This document shows positions 23,401 through 33,195 of a DNA stretch of 64,000 bases, piece after piece. The translations under genes and the position numbers were made by a program. Positions within the stretch are counted from its first letter, which is position 1, and the number at the start of each line of letters is the position of its first letter. Origin of the DNA: Pleodorina starrii (lineage: Eukaryota > Chlorophyta > Chlorophyceae > Chlamydomonadales > Volvocaceae); NCBI GenBank assembly GCA_030267565.1, contig BRXU01000009.1:1882001-1946000 (forward strand). The letters are read 5' to 3'. Under the pieces are notes generated by a model. The model saw only the letters and a list, made by a program, of their open reading frames with translations, was not told where the DNA came from and searched no databases.

Positions 23401-23428
23401 GGCCACTTAACAGACATACAACTCAAGG

Positions 23429-24765
23429 ATGAAGTTCAGCGTCAGCCTGCTGCTCCTTGTGGTAAGGCCGTCGGATGGGAGGCTGAAGGGAGTGCAGGGT
23501 GAACCGGTTGAACCTCGGACGATTTTTGACATTCTTGATAGTTTTAAGTGATAACAAAGGAACTGTATATTATAAATAACTCTTGTCTTGCGAGTCCACT
23601 CTTCTCGACAGCGTCGCGTTCAATGCCATTTGGGCTGCGCCTGTCTAACCGGGCACAGGGACACAGAAGCAAATAAAGGTATTTCCAAGCCAGCACGCTT
23701 CTAGCACGGCGCTGAAACAATCTTAATGGCGACGCACTCCAAAGCGTGGAGGTAGCGAAAGCCCAGCCGTAACCTTGGTTCATGCCTCCCTCCTCGCATC
23801 GAAATAACCTGCCGCCGCAACTCACCCACATCCCCGTCCTTGACTTGTAGGGCCTCCTGTCCATCGGCTCCGCAGCTGCGCAGAACTGCTTCGACAACTT
23901 CACCGCCACGATTCCAGCCCCTGCCAGCGAAGGCCTTTTCCCATATGGGCTGTCGCAGTCGGCTTTCGTTGCCAACTTCACACGCCGAGTTGCCACCACA
24001 TTCCGGGTGAACACGAACAATGTCACTGTGTGGACGGTTACGCTTGCTAATGGCACGGTTATCACCATCACCCCTATGAACAGCTCTGTCACGGGACGGC
24101 GCCGTACCCTTGCTGAGGATATCGAGGTAATCTCGACCCGGCAGGCGCAGGCGGCTGCGCTGCAGCAGCAGGTCAGGCGCGGGCTGCAAACAGATGGCCC
24201 GGTAGTTACCGTCGCTTATTCTATTATCGCCCGGTGCGGTGTGGTGGCCGCCGCCCTTGGTCCACCGCCGCCGCCGCCGCCGCCGCCAAGGCCGCCATCG
24301 CCGCAGCCGCCGTCGCCACCCCCGCCACCGCCATCGCCGCTGCCTCCATCGCCGCCGCCACCCCTGCCACCGTCGCCACCACCGCCGTCGCCTCCGCCAC
24401 CATCGCCCCCGCCACCAAGCCCGCTGCCACCATCGCCTCCGCCGCCAAGCCCGTCGCCGCCGTCGCCGCCGCCGCCGTCGCCTGATCCACCTTCACCTGA
24501 GCCACCGTCGCCGCCGAACCCCCGTCCGCCGCGGCGCCCGAACCCGCCGCGCCCGCTGCGCCCCGAACACCCGCCTCCTATGAAGAAGGTGCGATCGCCG
24601 CCGCCTCCACCGCCCAAGAAGGCTCCACCGCCCAAGAAGGCCAAGTCGCCGCCACCGTCCAAGAAGGCTCCACCGCCCAAGAAGGCCAAGTCGCCGCCAC
24701 CGCCCAAGAAGGCCAAGTCGCCGCCACCGCCCAAGAAGGCCAAGTCGCCGCCAAAGGCTGCTTGA
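23429..24765 (+). CDS. Secreted (hydroxy)proline-rich protein B with Lys-rich C-terminus
   Basis: Exon 1 is 23429-23461 (MKFSVSLLLLV, donor GTAAGG); exon 2 is 23851-24765; 315 residues. The signal peptide continues across the intron (GLLSIGSAAA, cleavage near residue 21). The globular domain runs from ..QNCFDNF to ..IIARCG, bracketed by two Cys, with several N-glycosylation sequons (NFT, NVT, NGT, NSS). It shares the late motif ISTRQAQAAALQQQ with the LSAR.A..VM.Q motif of the paralogues. From about residue 145 the protein is PPSP/PPPSP repeats typical of algal wall hydroxyproline-rich glycoproteins. It ends in about six PPPPKKAKS-type basic repeats, encoded by a 24-base tandem unit (24609-24760). 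Likely an extracellular matrix protein. It is not a recognisable pherophorin. TGTAA signals follow at 24982, 25014 and 25046. Confidence 0.88.
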
Positions 24766-24956
24766 GCCCAAACCTCTGAAGTGCAGACACGACACGCACG
24801 CAGTACGCCGATGGGCTGTGTGGAGCCAGTTCGGTCAGCGCTGCGGCCATCTGCGCCTGCGGGCGCGAATAGGGTGAGACACAGCCCCAGTCGCCCCCTC
24901 ACTGGCTCCCGACAATGTTCCGACATTAGCGGCGGCAGCGGCTTCCCAGGAATAAT

Positions 24957-25067
24957 GGGGCCAATCTGTTCGATTCGTACATGTAAATGGGGCCGATCTG
25001 TTCGATTCGTACATGTAAATGGGTCCCACCTGTTCGATTCGTACATGTAAATGTGGCCGATCTGTGA
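24957..25067 (+). repeat. 32-bp tandem repeat carrying TGTAA signals
   Basis: About 3.5 copies of a 32-bp unit whose core is CTGTTCGATTCGTACATGTA. Each of the three complete units contains TGTAA (24982, 25014, 25046), so the poly(A) signal of gene B is triplicated 217-281 bases after its stop codon. Confidence 0.9.
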
Positions 25068-25193
25068 GGCATCCGGATCGCGTAGCCACTGCGTACGGAA
25101 TGGAATAGTTGATCACGTGCGTGACTGTCGAGGACCGTTGCACCGCATGTTGCCGCAAGGCGGCATCGTGTGCGATTCATTCTACGACGGATT

Positions 25194-25253
25194 TGACCGC
25201 GTGACCGCGTGTTGTACCGCGTGACCGCGTGACCGCGTGACCGCGTGTTGTAC
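25194..25253. repeat. 8-bp tandem repeat (GACCGCGT)
   Basis: Six GACCGCGT-type units, interrupted twice by GTTGTACC-like insertions that are themselves duplicated. Confidence 0.85.
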
Positions 25254-25529
25254 CTGAAACAAAATCGTACTTTACGATGTGGTGTGCTGCATGCTGCACG
25301 ACACGACACGACACGCCAGGCGAGATGAGGGGAGGGGGCAATCAAGATGAGACTTGCCTTGCGGCGGTGGATGCGAGGGCCAGGGCCGTGCAGCAGTGCG
25401 CGCTTCCACGCTTCCGGGGTGTAACGCTTGCACGACTCCGCCCTCCGATGTGGACGGTGCTGTCGTGCACCGTTGGTGGCTGGGAATTATCTGGTCAAAC
25501 TGACTGACAGTTGGAGCGCAGACGAACGC

Positions 25530-25620
25530 TCTCGGTTGGGCTCGAACCGGGGACCAGGGCCATGCCCGGGCTCCGGAACCAATCACTGCTCGTCCAGTGC
25601 GAGCTCTACCTAGGCGCAAG
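25530..25620 (-). mobile_element. tRNA-derived SINE-like fragment
   Basis: On the minus strand a polymerase III B-box match, GGTTCGAGCCC (complement of 25538-25548), lies downstream of an A-box-like GGTAGAGC and a possible anticodon stem CACTG/CAGTG. A complete tRNA cloverleaf cannot be formed: the T stem does not pair and the spacing is too long. A tRNA-derived SINE or tRNA pseudogene is therefore more likely than a tRNA gene. Ends are not defined. Confidence 0.35.
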
Positions 25621-25994
25621 CGTTTCCAGCGGGAAGCGCTTCGCCTGGTCATACTGCATACGTACATGCTGAAGTATAGTGATGCTTCAATGGGAATGAT
25701 GTAACATCAGTTCAGTATTCTCCATTGGGCATCCGCCCAGGCCAGCCGACATGTTCCGACTCTAGTGACGCGCCAGCCAGGCCTGATCACCCTGGCTGGC
25801 TAACATCATCAAGAACCAGTCACGACTGACTAGTTTCGAGCAGCTTCGGTGCTACCGGCACCGGATCATAGGTAGCATAGTGTAGGTAGAAGGAGCGCGG
25901 TCTCGCCTCGATGGCCGGGCCGCGGGGCCAGCAATAGATACAGTATGCCCGAGCTGTAGTCTAGCTGCTGCTGCGCCGCCCCGCACGAACTCTC

Positions 25995-26317
25995 ACCAGG
26001 CGAAGCCTTTATTGATGTGTATTCCGGAAAAGGCGCACTCGAGTGTGGGGATTGTCTGATCCGCCAGTATATGTAGTCGTAGACAGCTGCTGCTACCGAG
26101 CTCTGGAGCGTCTGGGCGTAGAGAGTGCCGTAGACCCGCCATATCGAGTTGACGGCGTCGTTTCTTGAATCCGCTGCTGGCCCCACCCCCCCCCCCGGAA
26201 ACCGCGAGATGGTTTTTCGGGGGAGAACACCGCTCCGGACGAGATTCGATTTCGGGACAGTGAAGAACCAGGCGAAGCTTTATTGATGTGTATTCCGGAA
26301 AAGGCGCACTCGAGTGT
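25995..26317. repeat. Pair of 51-bp direct repeats about 272 bp apart
   Basis: Copies at 25995-26046 and 26267-26317 are identical except for one extra T in the first. Each begins ACCAGGCGAAGC and ends GCACTCGAGTGT. The 12-mer ACCAGGCGAAGC also occurs inverted near 25640. Such spaced direct repeats could be ends of a small element or a segmental duplication; the interior has no recognisable ORF. Confidence 0.8.
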
Positions 26318-28244
26318 CACACTCACGAAGGAAGTGTCATGCGTGCCGTCCGCTGCACATGACAGTGCAGCTGTGCGAATACCGGCTCACCTTGAGAGAC
26401 ACGCACTGTGTATGTGTGTGTTTTGTGTGCCTGGTGCGCGGGTGGGGCGCGGTGGAGGGTTTCCGTCGCTGACAGTGTCTTGAGATTGACTAGGGGAATA
26501 CCCACGGATGTGGTCTGCGACCGTGACTCTGCGGGCCCTTGCAGGCGGTGAACGCAGCGGCGTACTTGGCAGCGGCGCCCTTGACGGTTGGCGCACGCTC
26601 GTGCTGCTTCATGTCCGTTGGTCGCTGTCCCGCAATATTATCTGCGATTGGCTTTTCCACACGCGTTACGTAATTGGCCTCTCCTACGGTAGGTGACATC
26701 CTAAGGCTATGCGGTGTGCATCGACCGGGGCGAGCGTCTTGAGTTGCTGCCGCTGCCGGGCTGGCGCCTCTCCGCTGAAGTGTAATTATCTGAAGGTTTT
26801 CTGAGTGCAACGCTAGAGAACCTAGGTTTTGTGTGAACTCAGAGGAGTTGTGCCCTCGTAAGGGCGTTGGTACGGCACATGGTGCCAGTTAAGGAGTCCG
26901 CGAAGGCGTGGAGGAGTGATTTTCGGGTTTTGTAGCTACATACCGGTGGGGTGGTTGCCGTGAGGCTGTGGGCGTTAAGGCCTTAGCGATAGCTCCCGCG
27001 GTAGCCGGCCCTCACCCACCCGGCCTACCTACCGAATGAAGACGGCTTTTCATTGCTTGCAGGTACCCTTTGTGTGTAACGAACGATGATTTCTCATGAA
27101 AACTATCTTCCTGTCTGAAATTATTGGGTTTGCAATTTGCGGCGTTGCCTCTGCCGGTGCGGGCTCGGTTAGGACGCCCGCGGCAAAGGTGCGGACGGGT
27201 GCGGTGCACGACTTGTCAGCTGCCGCCTGGCGCCGCCGAGCTGTGCCGCGTGCCCCAATCCACCTCACGTGCAGAAGAGGCATCTGACTCTGCAGTTTTG
27301 GTCCTAACGGGCTTTGCATCTAAGATGTGCCCAAATGATTACAGCAATCCCAGCCGAACGTGCGAAAGCCCGGGTAGCCACTCCTCGGTCGGGATGCCTT
27401 CAGAGGCGGGAAGAATATGGCACGACTCAGAACATGTCTGAACCCACCGAAAGCCGAAGAATCAGGACGAGAGGCCGGCGGTGGTCGTGAATGTCTACGG
27501 GTTGTAAAGCACGGGCGTCACGGGGCGGGCGTTCGAGAGGCTGGCCGAGAGGGGCTTGAAGCCACCGAAAGTACAAGCACCACTACGCGCTATTGGTGTG
27601 ATCGCAACGCGATTGCCTGCTCGCCCTGTCGCTGGCTCGTCTTCGGCCCCCTTGGCGGGCGGTGCTCGTGTTCGCAGCTTTCCGCTCCGAACCGGAGGTA
27701 CAGCGGACCTTGAAAGCAGGTTGAAACGCACATACTATCGATCCATTATGTAGTCCGGCTATTATTAGCAGTGCTTGAAAAGATTTTGCAAGTCGCAGAT
27801 GGTTGAGGTCATCTTGAGGATGTGAGATGACGACGTCACGAATAGTTACGCAATGCACTTAAATTTCAAGACCGCTTCCTGCCGCTTCGTTGAAAGAGTG
27901 TCACATCCTGATATCTAGAAGCGCTGTCGCAGCCGAAACCCACCCACATATTGCGGGCCCCGGCCGAGCTTGGGCTGAAGGCGCGCAACGCATCATTTAA
28001 TAAGATGGAAAGGTTTCTTATTACCTCTCCATCACACCGACAAGAGTAGGCATGTGACCCGGTGGCCCAGCAAGACGGGCGCATGCCTCGGCTGTCGCAA
28101 CCCGACCGACATTGCATGTAAACGGTACGATTGAAATACGAAATGATAACATAGACCTCCGAGATATGCGTTTAAATGTACTGAGAAACCCTGGTTACAT
28201 AATTATAATTACGATATCCTATTGAGCAGCATTTGCCTCTAACG

Positions 28245-28312
28245 TCTGGCACGGCAGCGACACTCGCCGCAGCAACGCGAGGCGAACTGCTGGCGCTGTC
28301 CTTACGGTGCCA
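28245..28312 (+). promoter_or_regulatory. Leader segment conserved with that of paralogue B
   Basis: Counterpart of 23336-23400: shared GCAGCAACGC, AGGC and GGCGCTGTC blocks at similar distance from the ATG. It supports the gene C start at 28358 and common ancestry of the promoters or leaders. Confidence 0.5.
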
Positions 28313-28357
28313 GTCATAAGCGTAGATATAGAGAAGTCAAGATTCACGATTGTTACG

Positions 28358-29876
28358 ATGGCTCGCCGCGACTCCGGCTTGCCACTCCTCGTGGTGAGGA
28401 CTCTCGATTGGGAAGGGCAAGCTAAACGGCGTGTACCGAATTGGGTAGCTTTGAAGAACTTCAATAAGTTCCCCTTTGCTGTGAAAACTCCGTGGTTGCT
28501 GCTCGCAATCCCACGGTTACTGCTTGCAATACCAACTGTTCGCAAGAAATGTGTGTGGTGATTGTTCTTCTGCTAGGCTATCCGTGTGAGGATGCAATTT
28601 TATATATCAGGAGTGCTACATTAGTTTGGAAGGCCACATGCAAGCATTGGCCAGACCTACCATTGCTTACAAAGAGCCCAACCGTCGCAGTCAGTCGCAG
28701 TCATCGAACGACCAAGAGGAGAACCTGGACGTCCATCATGCACCAAATATAACGCTCTCTTAAAGCATTACATATATCACAAACTAACCGCCCCGAATCA
28801 AATATTGACTTCTTCCTGTTGCCTGATTACGCCCCTTCCTAAAACCACCCCCCAAAACCCTGCATGCCGTGCAGGGTTTTCTGCTGAGCAGTTTCGTCGC
28901 GGCTGCCTTCAGCCAAACTTGCGGCAGCGACTTCCTGCTGACATTTGCGCCCCCGCCCACTGGGCCGGGATTCCCCGCTGACCTGCCAGCCTTCGTCTCG
29001 ACCACGGCATCTACACTCGCCTCCGCCTACGGCGTCCCCGTGTCGGACATCCTCATCAAGGCCGTTCAGGCCCCCAATGGCACGGTCACCAACCTCACCC
29101 GGCGTCGCGCCTTGGAGCGTGCCGCACGGATCTACTCCGCCGTCGAGATCCGGGAGATGTTTGGATCAAGCACGGGCGACATGCCCTCGGAGCTGATCTT
29201 GTTGGGTTCGCGCCCCGTTGATCAAGGCGAGCTGCTCTCGGCCCGAAAAGCCCACGTAACGGTCATGGAACAGTTGCAGAGACGCAGGCTACAGACCCAA
29301 GGCGGCCTCGTGGTCTATTACAGGATTGTCTCACCGTGCCCCCCGACTGTGTCCCTGGCTCCGCCGCCACCACCGCCGCCGCCGCCGCGGGTATCGCCGC
29401 CGCCGCCACCGTCACCGCCGCCCCCCCCACCGCCACGACTGTCAGCCCCGCCGCCCCCAGCGCCGCCATCGCCACCAACGGCGCCCTCCCCACCGCCTCC
29501 ATCGCCGCCGTCAGCATCACCGCCGCTGCCGTCGCAGCCGCCGTCGCCGCCGATGTCGCAGTCACCGCCGCCGCCACTGCCGCCGCCACCATCACCGCCG
29601 CCACCCGCGCCGCCGCCGCCATCGCCACCACCACCCCTGCCGCCGCCGCCATCACCGCCGCCACCTGTGCCACCAACGCCGCTGCCTTCAACCCCGCCGC
29701 CGCCGTCAACGCCACCGCCTCAATCTCCGTCTACGCCATCCACGCCACCTCTTACACCGGCAAGGGTTACAGTGTCGTCACCACCTCCTCGCGCATCAAA
29801 ACCGCCTTCAAAACGCAAAGCGCGCCCGCCGCCTCCATCGCCCAAGCCATCACGGCGGCGCCCTGCAGCTGCTTGA
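28358..29876 (+). CDS. Secreted (hydroxy)proline-rich protein C
   Basis: Exon 1 is 28358-28393 (MARRDSGLPLLV, donor GTGAGG); exon 2 is 28875-29876; 345 residues. The signal peptide spans the intron (LPLLV then GFLLSSFVAAAFS). The Cys-bracketed domain runs ..QTCGSDF to ..RIVSPC with sequons NGT and NLT. It is clearly homologous to protein A: shared TRRRALERAARIYSAVEIR-type, LILLGSRPV, LLSARKAH and VMEQLQ motifs. The second half, about 190 residues, is almost entirely PPPPSPPPP-type sequence and ends in a basic segment (SKRKARPPPP, PSRRRPAAA), echoing the Lys-rich end of protein B. Expected to be secreted, hydroxylated and O-glycosylated, likely a wall or extracellular matrix component (inference from composition). 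No clear TGTAA precedes 30585, which lies in the adjacent transposon-like element. Confidence 0.88.
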
Positions 29877-30549
29877 AAAACGCACCATGTACATTAGTAA
29901 ATATGCCCAATTTGAAAGTAGCGATAGATGATGTTGCGACATTATTGGTTTATTGCGGGCGCGATCCGACGCAGGGTAGGGCGTTTTTTGGGCTGGGAAA
30001 GGACCAACCTGCCGGATTTGAGTCCCGCACTTCGGCCGCATTAGCACTGGAAGAGGTACGCTTTCCAGGCGAGCAGCTGCTGGCGTGCGTGCATGGACGC
30101 ATGGTTTTTGGGTTTTGCCGAACTTCATTCGGCCCATCTACCCAACGCAGGATGCTTAGGGTTTATTTTACAATGAGGGACCCCACACGGGGGCCTTGCG
30201 AGGAGATGGGCGCTTAGGACCTCACGGCCCAACCCCACGGACCTGCTCCCTGCAGGCCTTCACCTCTACGTACGTGTGTTTTCCGTGGGTAGGGGCTTCG
30301 GTCCCGTGGGTCCCGCCGCAGTGTAGGCCCGCTCTCTCTTTCCTGGCCTGGCATGGCGGCGCCTGCCGCGGCGCGCTGCAGCTCAGCCGCATCTGTGTCG
30401 GTCCTTTGGCCGCAAGGGAGCCCGCAACAAGGGCGTTGCGTGGGCGGGCTGCGCGGCCGCAGCGCCTTGTCCAGCGGAGAACGGAGAAGCGCCCCGGAGC
30501 GCACCACAACGCGCCAGGGCGTGAGCTTAAACGGCGGGGATTATAGCCA
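29877..30549. other. 3' flank of gene C
   Basis: About 670 bases with no supportable gene; several short overlapping ORFs on both strands lack domains. It ends at the left inverted repeat of the element at 30550. Confidence 0.5.
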
Positions 30550-30720
30550 ATTTACATGACACGTTACGTTACCTCACGTTTACATGTAAAGTGGCAGGCC
30601 CAAACGGATCCCGATTTACATGGGCTGTTTTGGGGACGTTATCTCTGTTGGCGCGAGGTCCGTACACACTATGTTTTGAGGCGGTAACGTCAAAGCGCCC
30701 ATGTCATATCACTCCAGCAC

Positions 30721-30745
30721 GATATTACACCCTTGGTGTAATATC
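30721..30745. repeat. Perfect 11-bp inverted repeat (hairpin)
   Basis: Arms GATATTACACC and GGTGTAATATC around a CTT loop, inside the TIR element. Confidence 0.95.
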
Positions 30746-31065
30746 GCGCCGAGGTCGGCCTCTTCGCGCGAGAGCTCGTTCTCAGAGTACGCCAAGCCCT
30801 CGATGGCGGTCTCATCGCGCTCATTGTTTGCATATTGATTATACTAAAGTTATGCGGCGTCGGCGAGCGGCTGCGACCGCCGAAGGCCCTGCGCGGCGTC
30901 GGCATGGCTCTCGGAAGCTCGGCCTGACCGACCACTGTGTCTTGTCGAGAAGCAGCAGCGCCTTGTCAAGATCCATGTTGACTTTATGCAGAACTAGCCG
31001 GCAGCGAAACTCATTCGGGAGTGCCGAGCTGCCGACCGTGGTGAGGGACCGGTGCGCCTGTAGGT

Positions 31066-31089
31066 CGTACTATTTTGGAAAATAGTACG
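31066..31089. repeat. Perfect 11-bp inverted repeat (hairpin)
   Basis: Arms CGTACTATTTT and AAAATAGTACG around a GG spacer, inside the TIR element. Flanked by GT on the left and GC on the right, like the hairpin at 31620. Confidence 0.95.
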
Positions 31090-31213
31090 GCACGCATTCT
31101 CCAGCGCTGTTCTCGCGCACTTATCATAAAAGGTATTCACATAACTGCCTGGCCTTATATCGGTTCGTTATATGTGCCCCAGCAGCTTTGGTCACTTAGG
31201 CAGCTATTCATAA

Positions 31214-31540
31214 ATGGACATGACCACGCAATTCTCTGAGCAAATACGCGTAGCACGGGATTGCATTCAACAAGCAGAGGACATCAAGGTCGTGCGTGAT
31301 ATAGCACTCTTCGAGCTCGCGCGCTATGTTGCAGATTTGAAAGTCAATTCGGTGATAGATGATGACGCGATACTCAGCATGACACATGGGAGCCTTGATT
31401 CCGGACACATGCCTGGCTTGAGCATAGTGCATAGGAGCAGTGCTCTGCTGCCGCTGCGCTTGTGCGGAGTTGCCCTTCGTCATGTACCGCTAGTATGTTT
31501 GGCGAGAAGTTCGCAGTGGGAACGCGATGGAGATCGCTGA
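31214..31540 (+). CDS. Hypothetical 108-residue ORF in the TIR element
   Basis: ATG-initiated (MDMTTQFSEQIRVARDC..). The first 60 residues look helical and protein-like (KVVRDIALFELARYVADLKV). The C-terminal part reads through the internal 43-bp direct repeat in a different frame from the downstream ORF and is probably not native. Codon use is less GC3-biased than in the host genes. It could be a first exon joined to 31708-31977. No domain recognised. Confidence 0.3.
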   Translation: MDMTTQFSEQIRVARDCIQQAEDIKVVRDIALFELARYVADLKVNSVIDDDAILSMTHGSLDSGHMPGLSIVHRSSALLPLRLCGVALRHVPLVCLARSSQWERDGDR

Positions 31541-31619
31541 CGATAAGTACCGCTGAACCGCCAAACAAACTCGGAAAGGCGAGAAAACAACGGGGAACAA
31601 TGCTACGGGGAGCTGATGT

Positions 31620-31653
31620 CGTACTTTCATCACTTTCGGGTGATGAAAGTACG
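31620..31653. repeat. Perfect 14-bp inverted repeat (hairpin)
   Basis: Arms CGTACTTTCATCAC and GTGATGAAAGTACG around a 6-base loop (TTTCGG), inside the TIR element. Confidence 0.95.
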
Positions 31654-31707
31654 GCGCATGGTTTACAAGGTTTACGGCGCAGCTCTCTTCTTGTACGTAT
31701 GCCTTGA

Positions 31708-31977
31708 TTGACTTTTTCAGACGGTGCATACTTTCCAAGCATGCAATGTGTCTCCGATTTTCGTGAAGTCCAACCCGGCAGAAATATGAGCTCCGATCAG
31801 CGGTTCAGCGGTACTTATTTCTGCGCGGCAGAGTTCCAGTCATATGTAAACACAGCCTACGTTTGGCGAGAAGTTTGCAGTGGGAACGCGATGGAGATCG
31901 CCGAGCGCTTGTTATACCAAGTATATGACATAACTGAACGATTGGTCTTGAAGGAAATCAAAACTATGCTAAAATGA
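31708..31977 (+). CDS. Hypothetical ORF / possible exon in the TIR element
   Basis: 89 codons open, with the first ATG at 31741. The C-terminal end (AMEIAERLLYQVYDITERL, then VLKEIKTMLK) looks protein-like and ends at TGA 31975. Without a recognised family it could be a second exon of a small element-encoded protein or a chance ORF. Confidence 0.25.
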   Translation: MTFSDGAYFPSMQCVSDFREVQPGRNMSSDQRFSGTYFCAAEFQSYVNTAYVWREVCSGNAMEIAERLLYQVYDITERLVLKEIKTMLK

Positions 31978-32140
31978 GGTTGTGCTGGCTGTAACGGGGC
32001 GAGGGATCACCGTTTGGTCAATTACACCCCCCCCTGGGGCCACGTTAGGACTTTTGGACACGTAACGTGTAACGGACCCGTTACCCCATGCGAACTGACC
32101 ACGTTTCCTGTAAAGTGATAACGTAACGTGTCATGTAAAT

Positions 32141-33195
32141 CCAGCATTAGGGATTGTGTGGTCACCGACAGTGGCAGCTGCGGTCGTGAAACTGTGAGCG
32201 GCCTTTCACGGCGCAAATCTGCACCTGTGTACGCGCTCTGTGAATCGTGGCTGCCGTCGTGACTCGCAGCATGATGGCGAGGGTGCCGTAGTCGGTACTT
32301 TACGTCGTACGTTCGTACCCAGTTTTCGACTCGTTGTGGTCCTGATGATGAGAGCTGCTTGTGCAGATGCACGGGGACCTGCGGACCTGTTTTGGCTTTG
32401 GAGAATCCGAGAGGGAGAAGAGTGCAGTTGGCAACCAGTTCTTGCCGTTGTTACAGTTGTTATGCTTGGCGTCAGAGCCTCCAAGTGGCCGTTGGGAGGG
32501 TGGAGCCAGCGGGTCAGCTGGCCTTGATCTGCGACCAGGGCGGAGGAAAGCCAACCATGACAGGAGCGGAAGAACCCGAGCCCTTACACCCCGACCAGTT
32601 TCGCCTATCAGCCGTGCGCCAACACCTCGCGTGCAGCACAAATCGCCCACACGGGCGCACGTCGCGCTGCGTTGCCTGGGCTAGCGCCGTGCTCATTGAG
32701 ATAACTACGTAAGCACCTCAGCTTGGATGACGTGGAACGGCACGCAGCTTTGCAGCGAGCCACTCTCAAAGTGAAGGAAACGGGTAGAGCGGGTTAAGTG
32801 GCCCCTGGGTCAGTGCAAGGTCCCACTTCGATAACCCGTTGCCGAGGAGTAAATACTTAAGTACAAGCTTAATGAATGTTAATGTGATGCTGCATCATAC
32901 AGTTTTACCCCCCTCATCATGTGCTCAATCATGAATAAAGCTGGTCAGATTGCACTCTCGCAACGTCATGCCTCCATCCGACGGGAAAACGATTAAAACT
33001 TAACTTCAATATAGCTTCTTGTCGTTTCTTGCTGGATAAATTATAACAGGCTTCCAGCAAACGCCGCCCTTTCTTTGTCGTTGGCCCGAACAACCTTGAC
33101 TGCTTGTATCCTTTTGTTGCCAATCAGAGGAAAATTAGGATTTGATACACACGTCGTAGCATTTATCGAGACGGCCCTGCTGGGCAAGGGCGAAA
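32141..33195. other. Interval upstream of SNW1
   Basis: About 1 kb with no supportable gene. It should include the SNW1 promoter and 5' UTR. Around 32446-32530 it shares two blocks with 10030-10100: GTTGTTACAGT, and GGGAGGGT.GAGCCAGCGG followed by CAGCTGGCC. This suggests copies of an undefined dispersed repeat. Confidence 0.5.

Larger units (their letters stand above)
20639..23428. other. Gene-free interval between family members A and B
   Basis: About 2.8 kb. The first 200 bases carry degenerate Pro-codon remnants after the stop of gene A. The rest has no supportable ORF. A trinucleotide array lies at 23153-23223. The last roughly 70 bases before gene B resemble the leader of gene C. Confidence 0.55.
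24766..28357. other. Repeat-rich interval between family members B and C
   Basis: About 3.6 kb without a supportable gene. It holds a 32-bp tandem repeat (24957-25067), an 8-bp tandem repeat (25194-25253), a tRNA-like SINE candidate (about 25530-25620, minus), and a 51-bp direct-repeat pair (25995 and 26267). From about 26400 to 28240 I see only unconvincing short ORFs. The last roughly 115 bases are the leader of gene C. Confidence 0.55.
30550..32140. mobile_element. TIR DNA-transposon-like element, about 1.6 kb
   Basis: The ends are inverted copies of a 22-bp sequence beginning ATTTACATGACACGTTACG (30550-30571, complement of 32119-32140). CCA abuts both ends and could be a 3-bp target duplication. 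No transposase was recognised, so it may be non-autonomous. The interior is less GC-rich than its surroundings. It contains two ORFs (31214-31540 and 31708-31977), three near-perfect hairpins (30721, 31066, 31620), and a 43-bp direct repeat (31498-31540 and 31862-31904, two mismatches). A 17-bp segment at 31801 is inverted relative to 31544. Superfamily not assigned. Confidence 0.65.

Noticed and set aside
24957..25067. CRISPR-like array (32-bp repeats)
   Set aside because: Repeats are directly adjacent with no unique spacers; the context is eukaryotic and the repeats carry TGTAA.
25530..25620. A tRNA gene on the minus strand
   Set aside because: There is a B-box and GGTAGAGC, but the T stem does not pair and the spacing is wrong. 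Kept only as a SINE-like candidate.
23429..29876. Calling the Pro-rich proteins pherophorins
   Set aside because: The N-terminal domain has only two bracketing Cys and none of the Cys-rich pherophorin pattern. A Pro-rich tail alone is not diagnostic.
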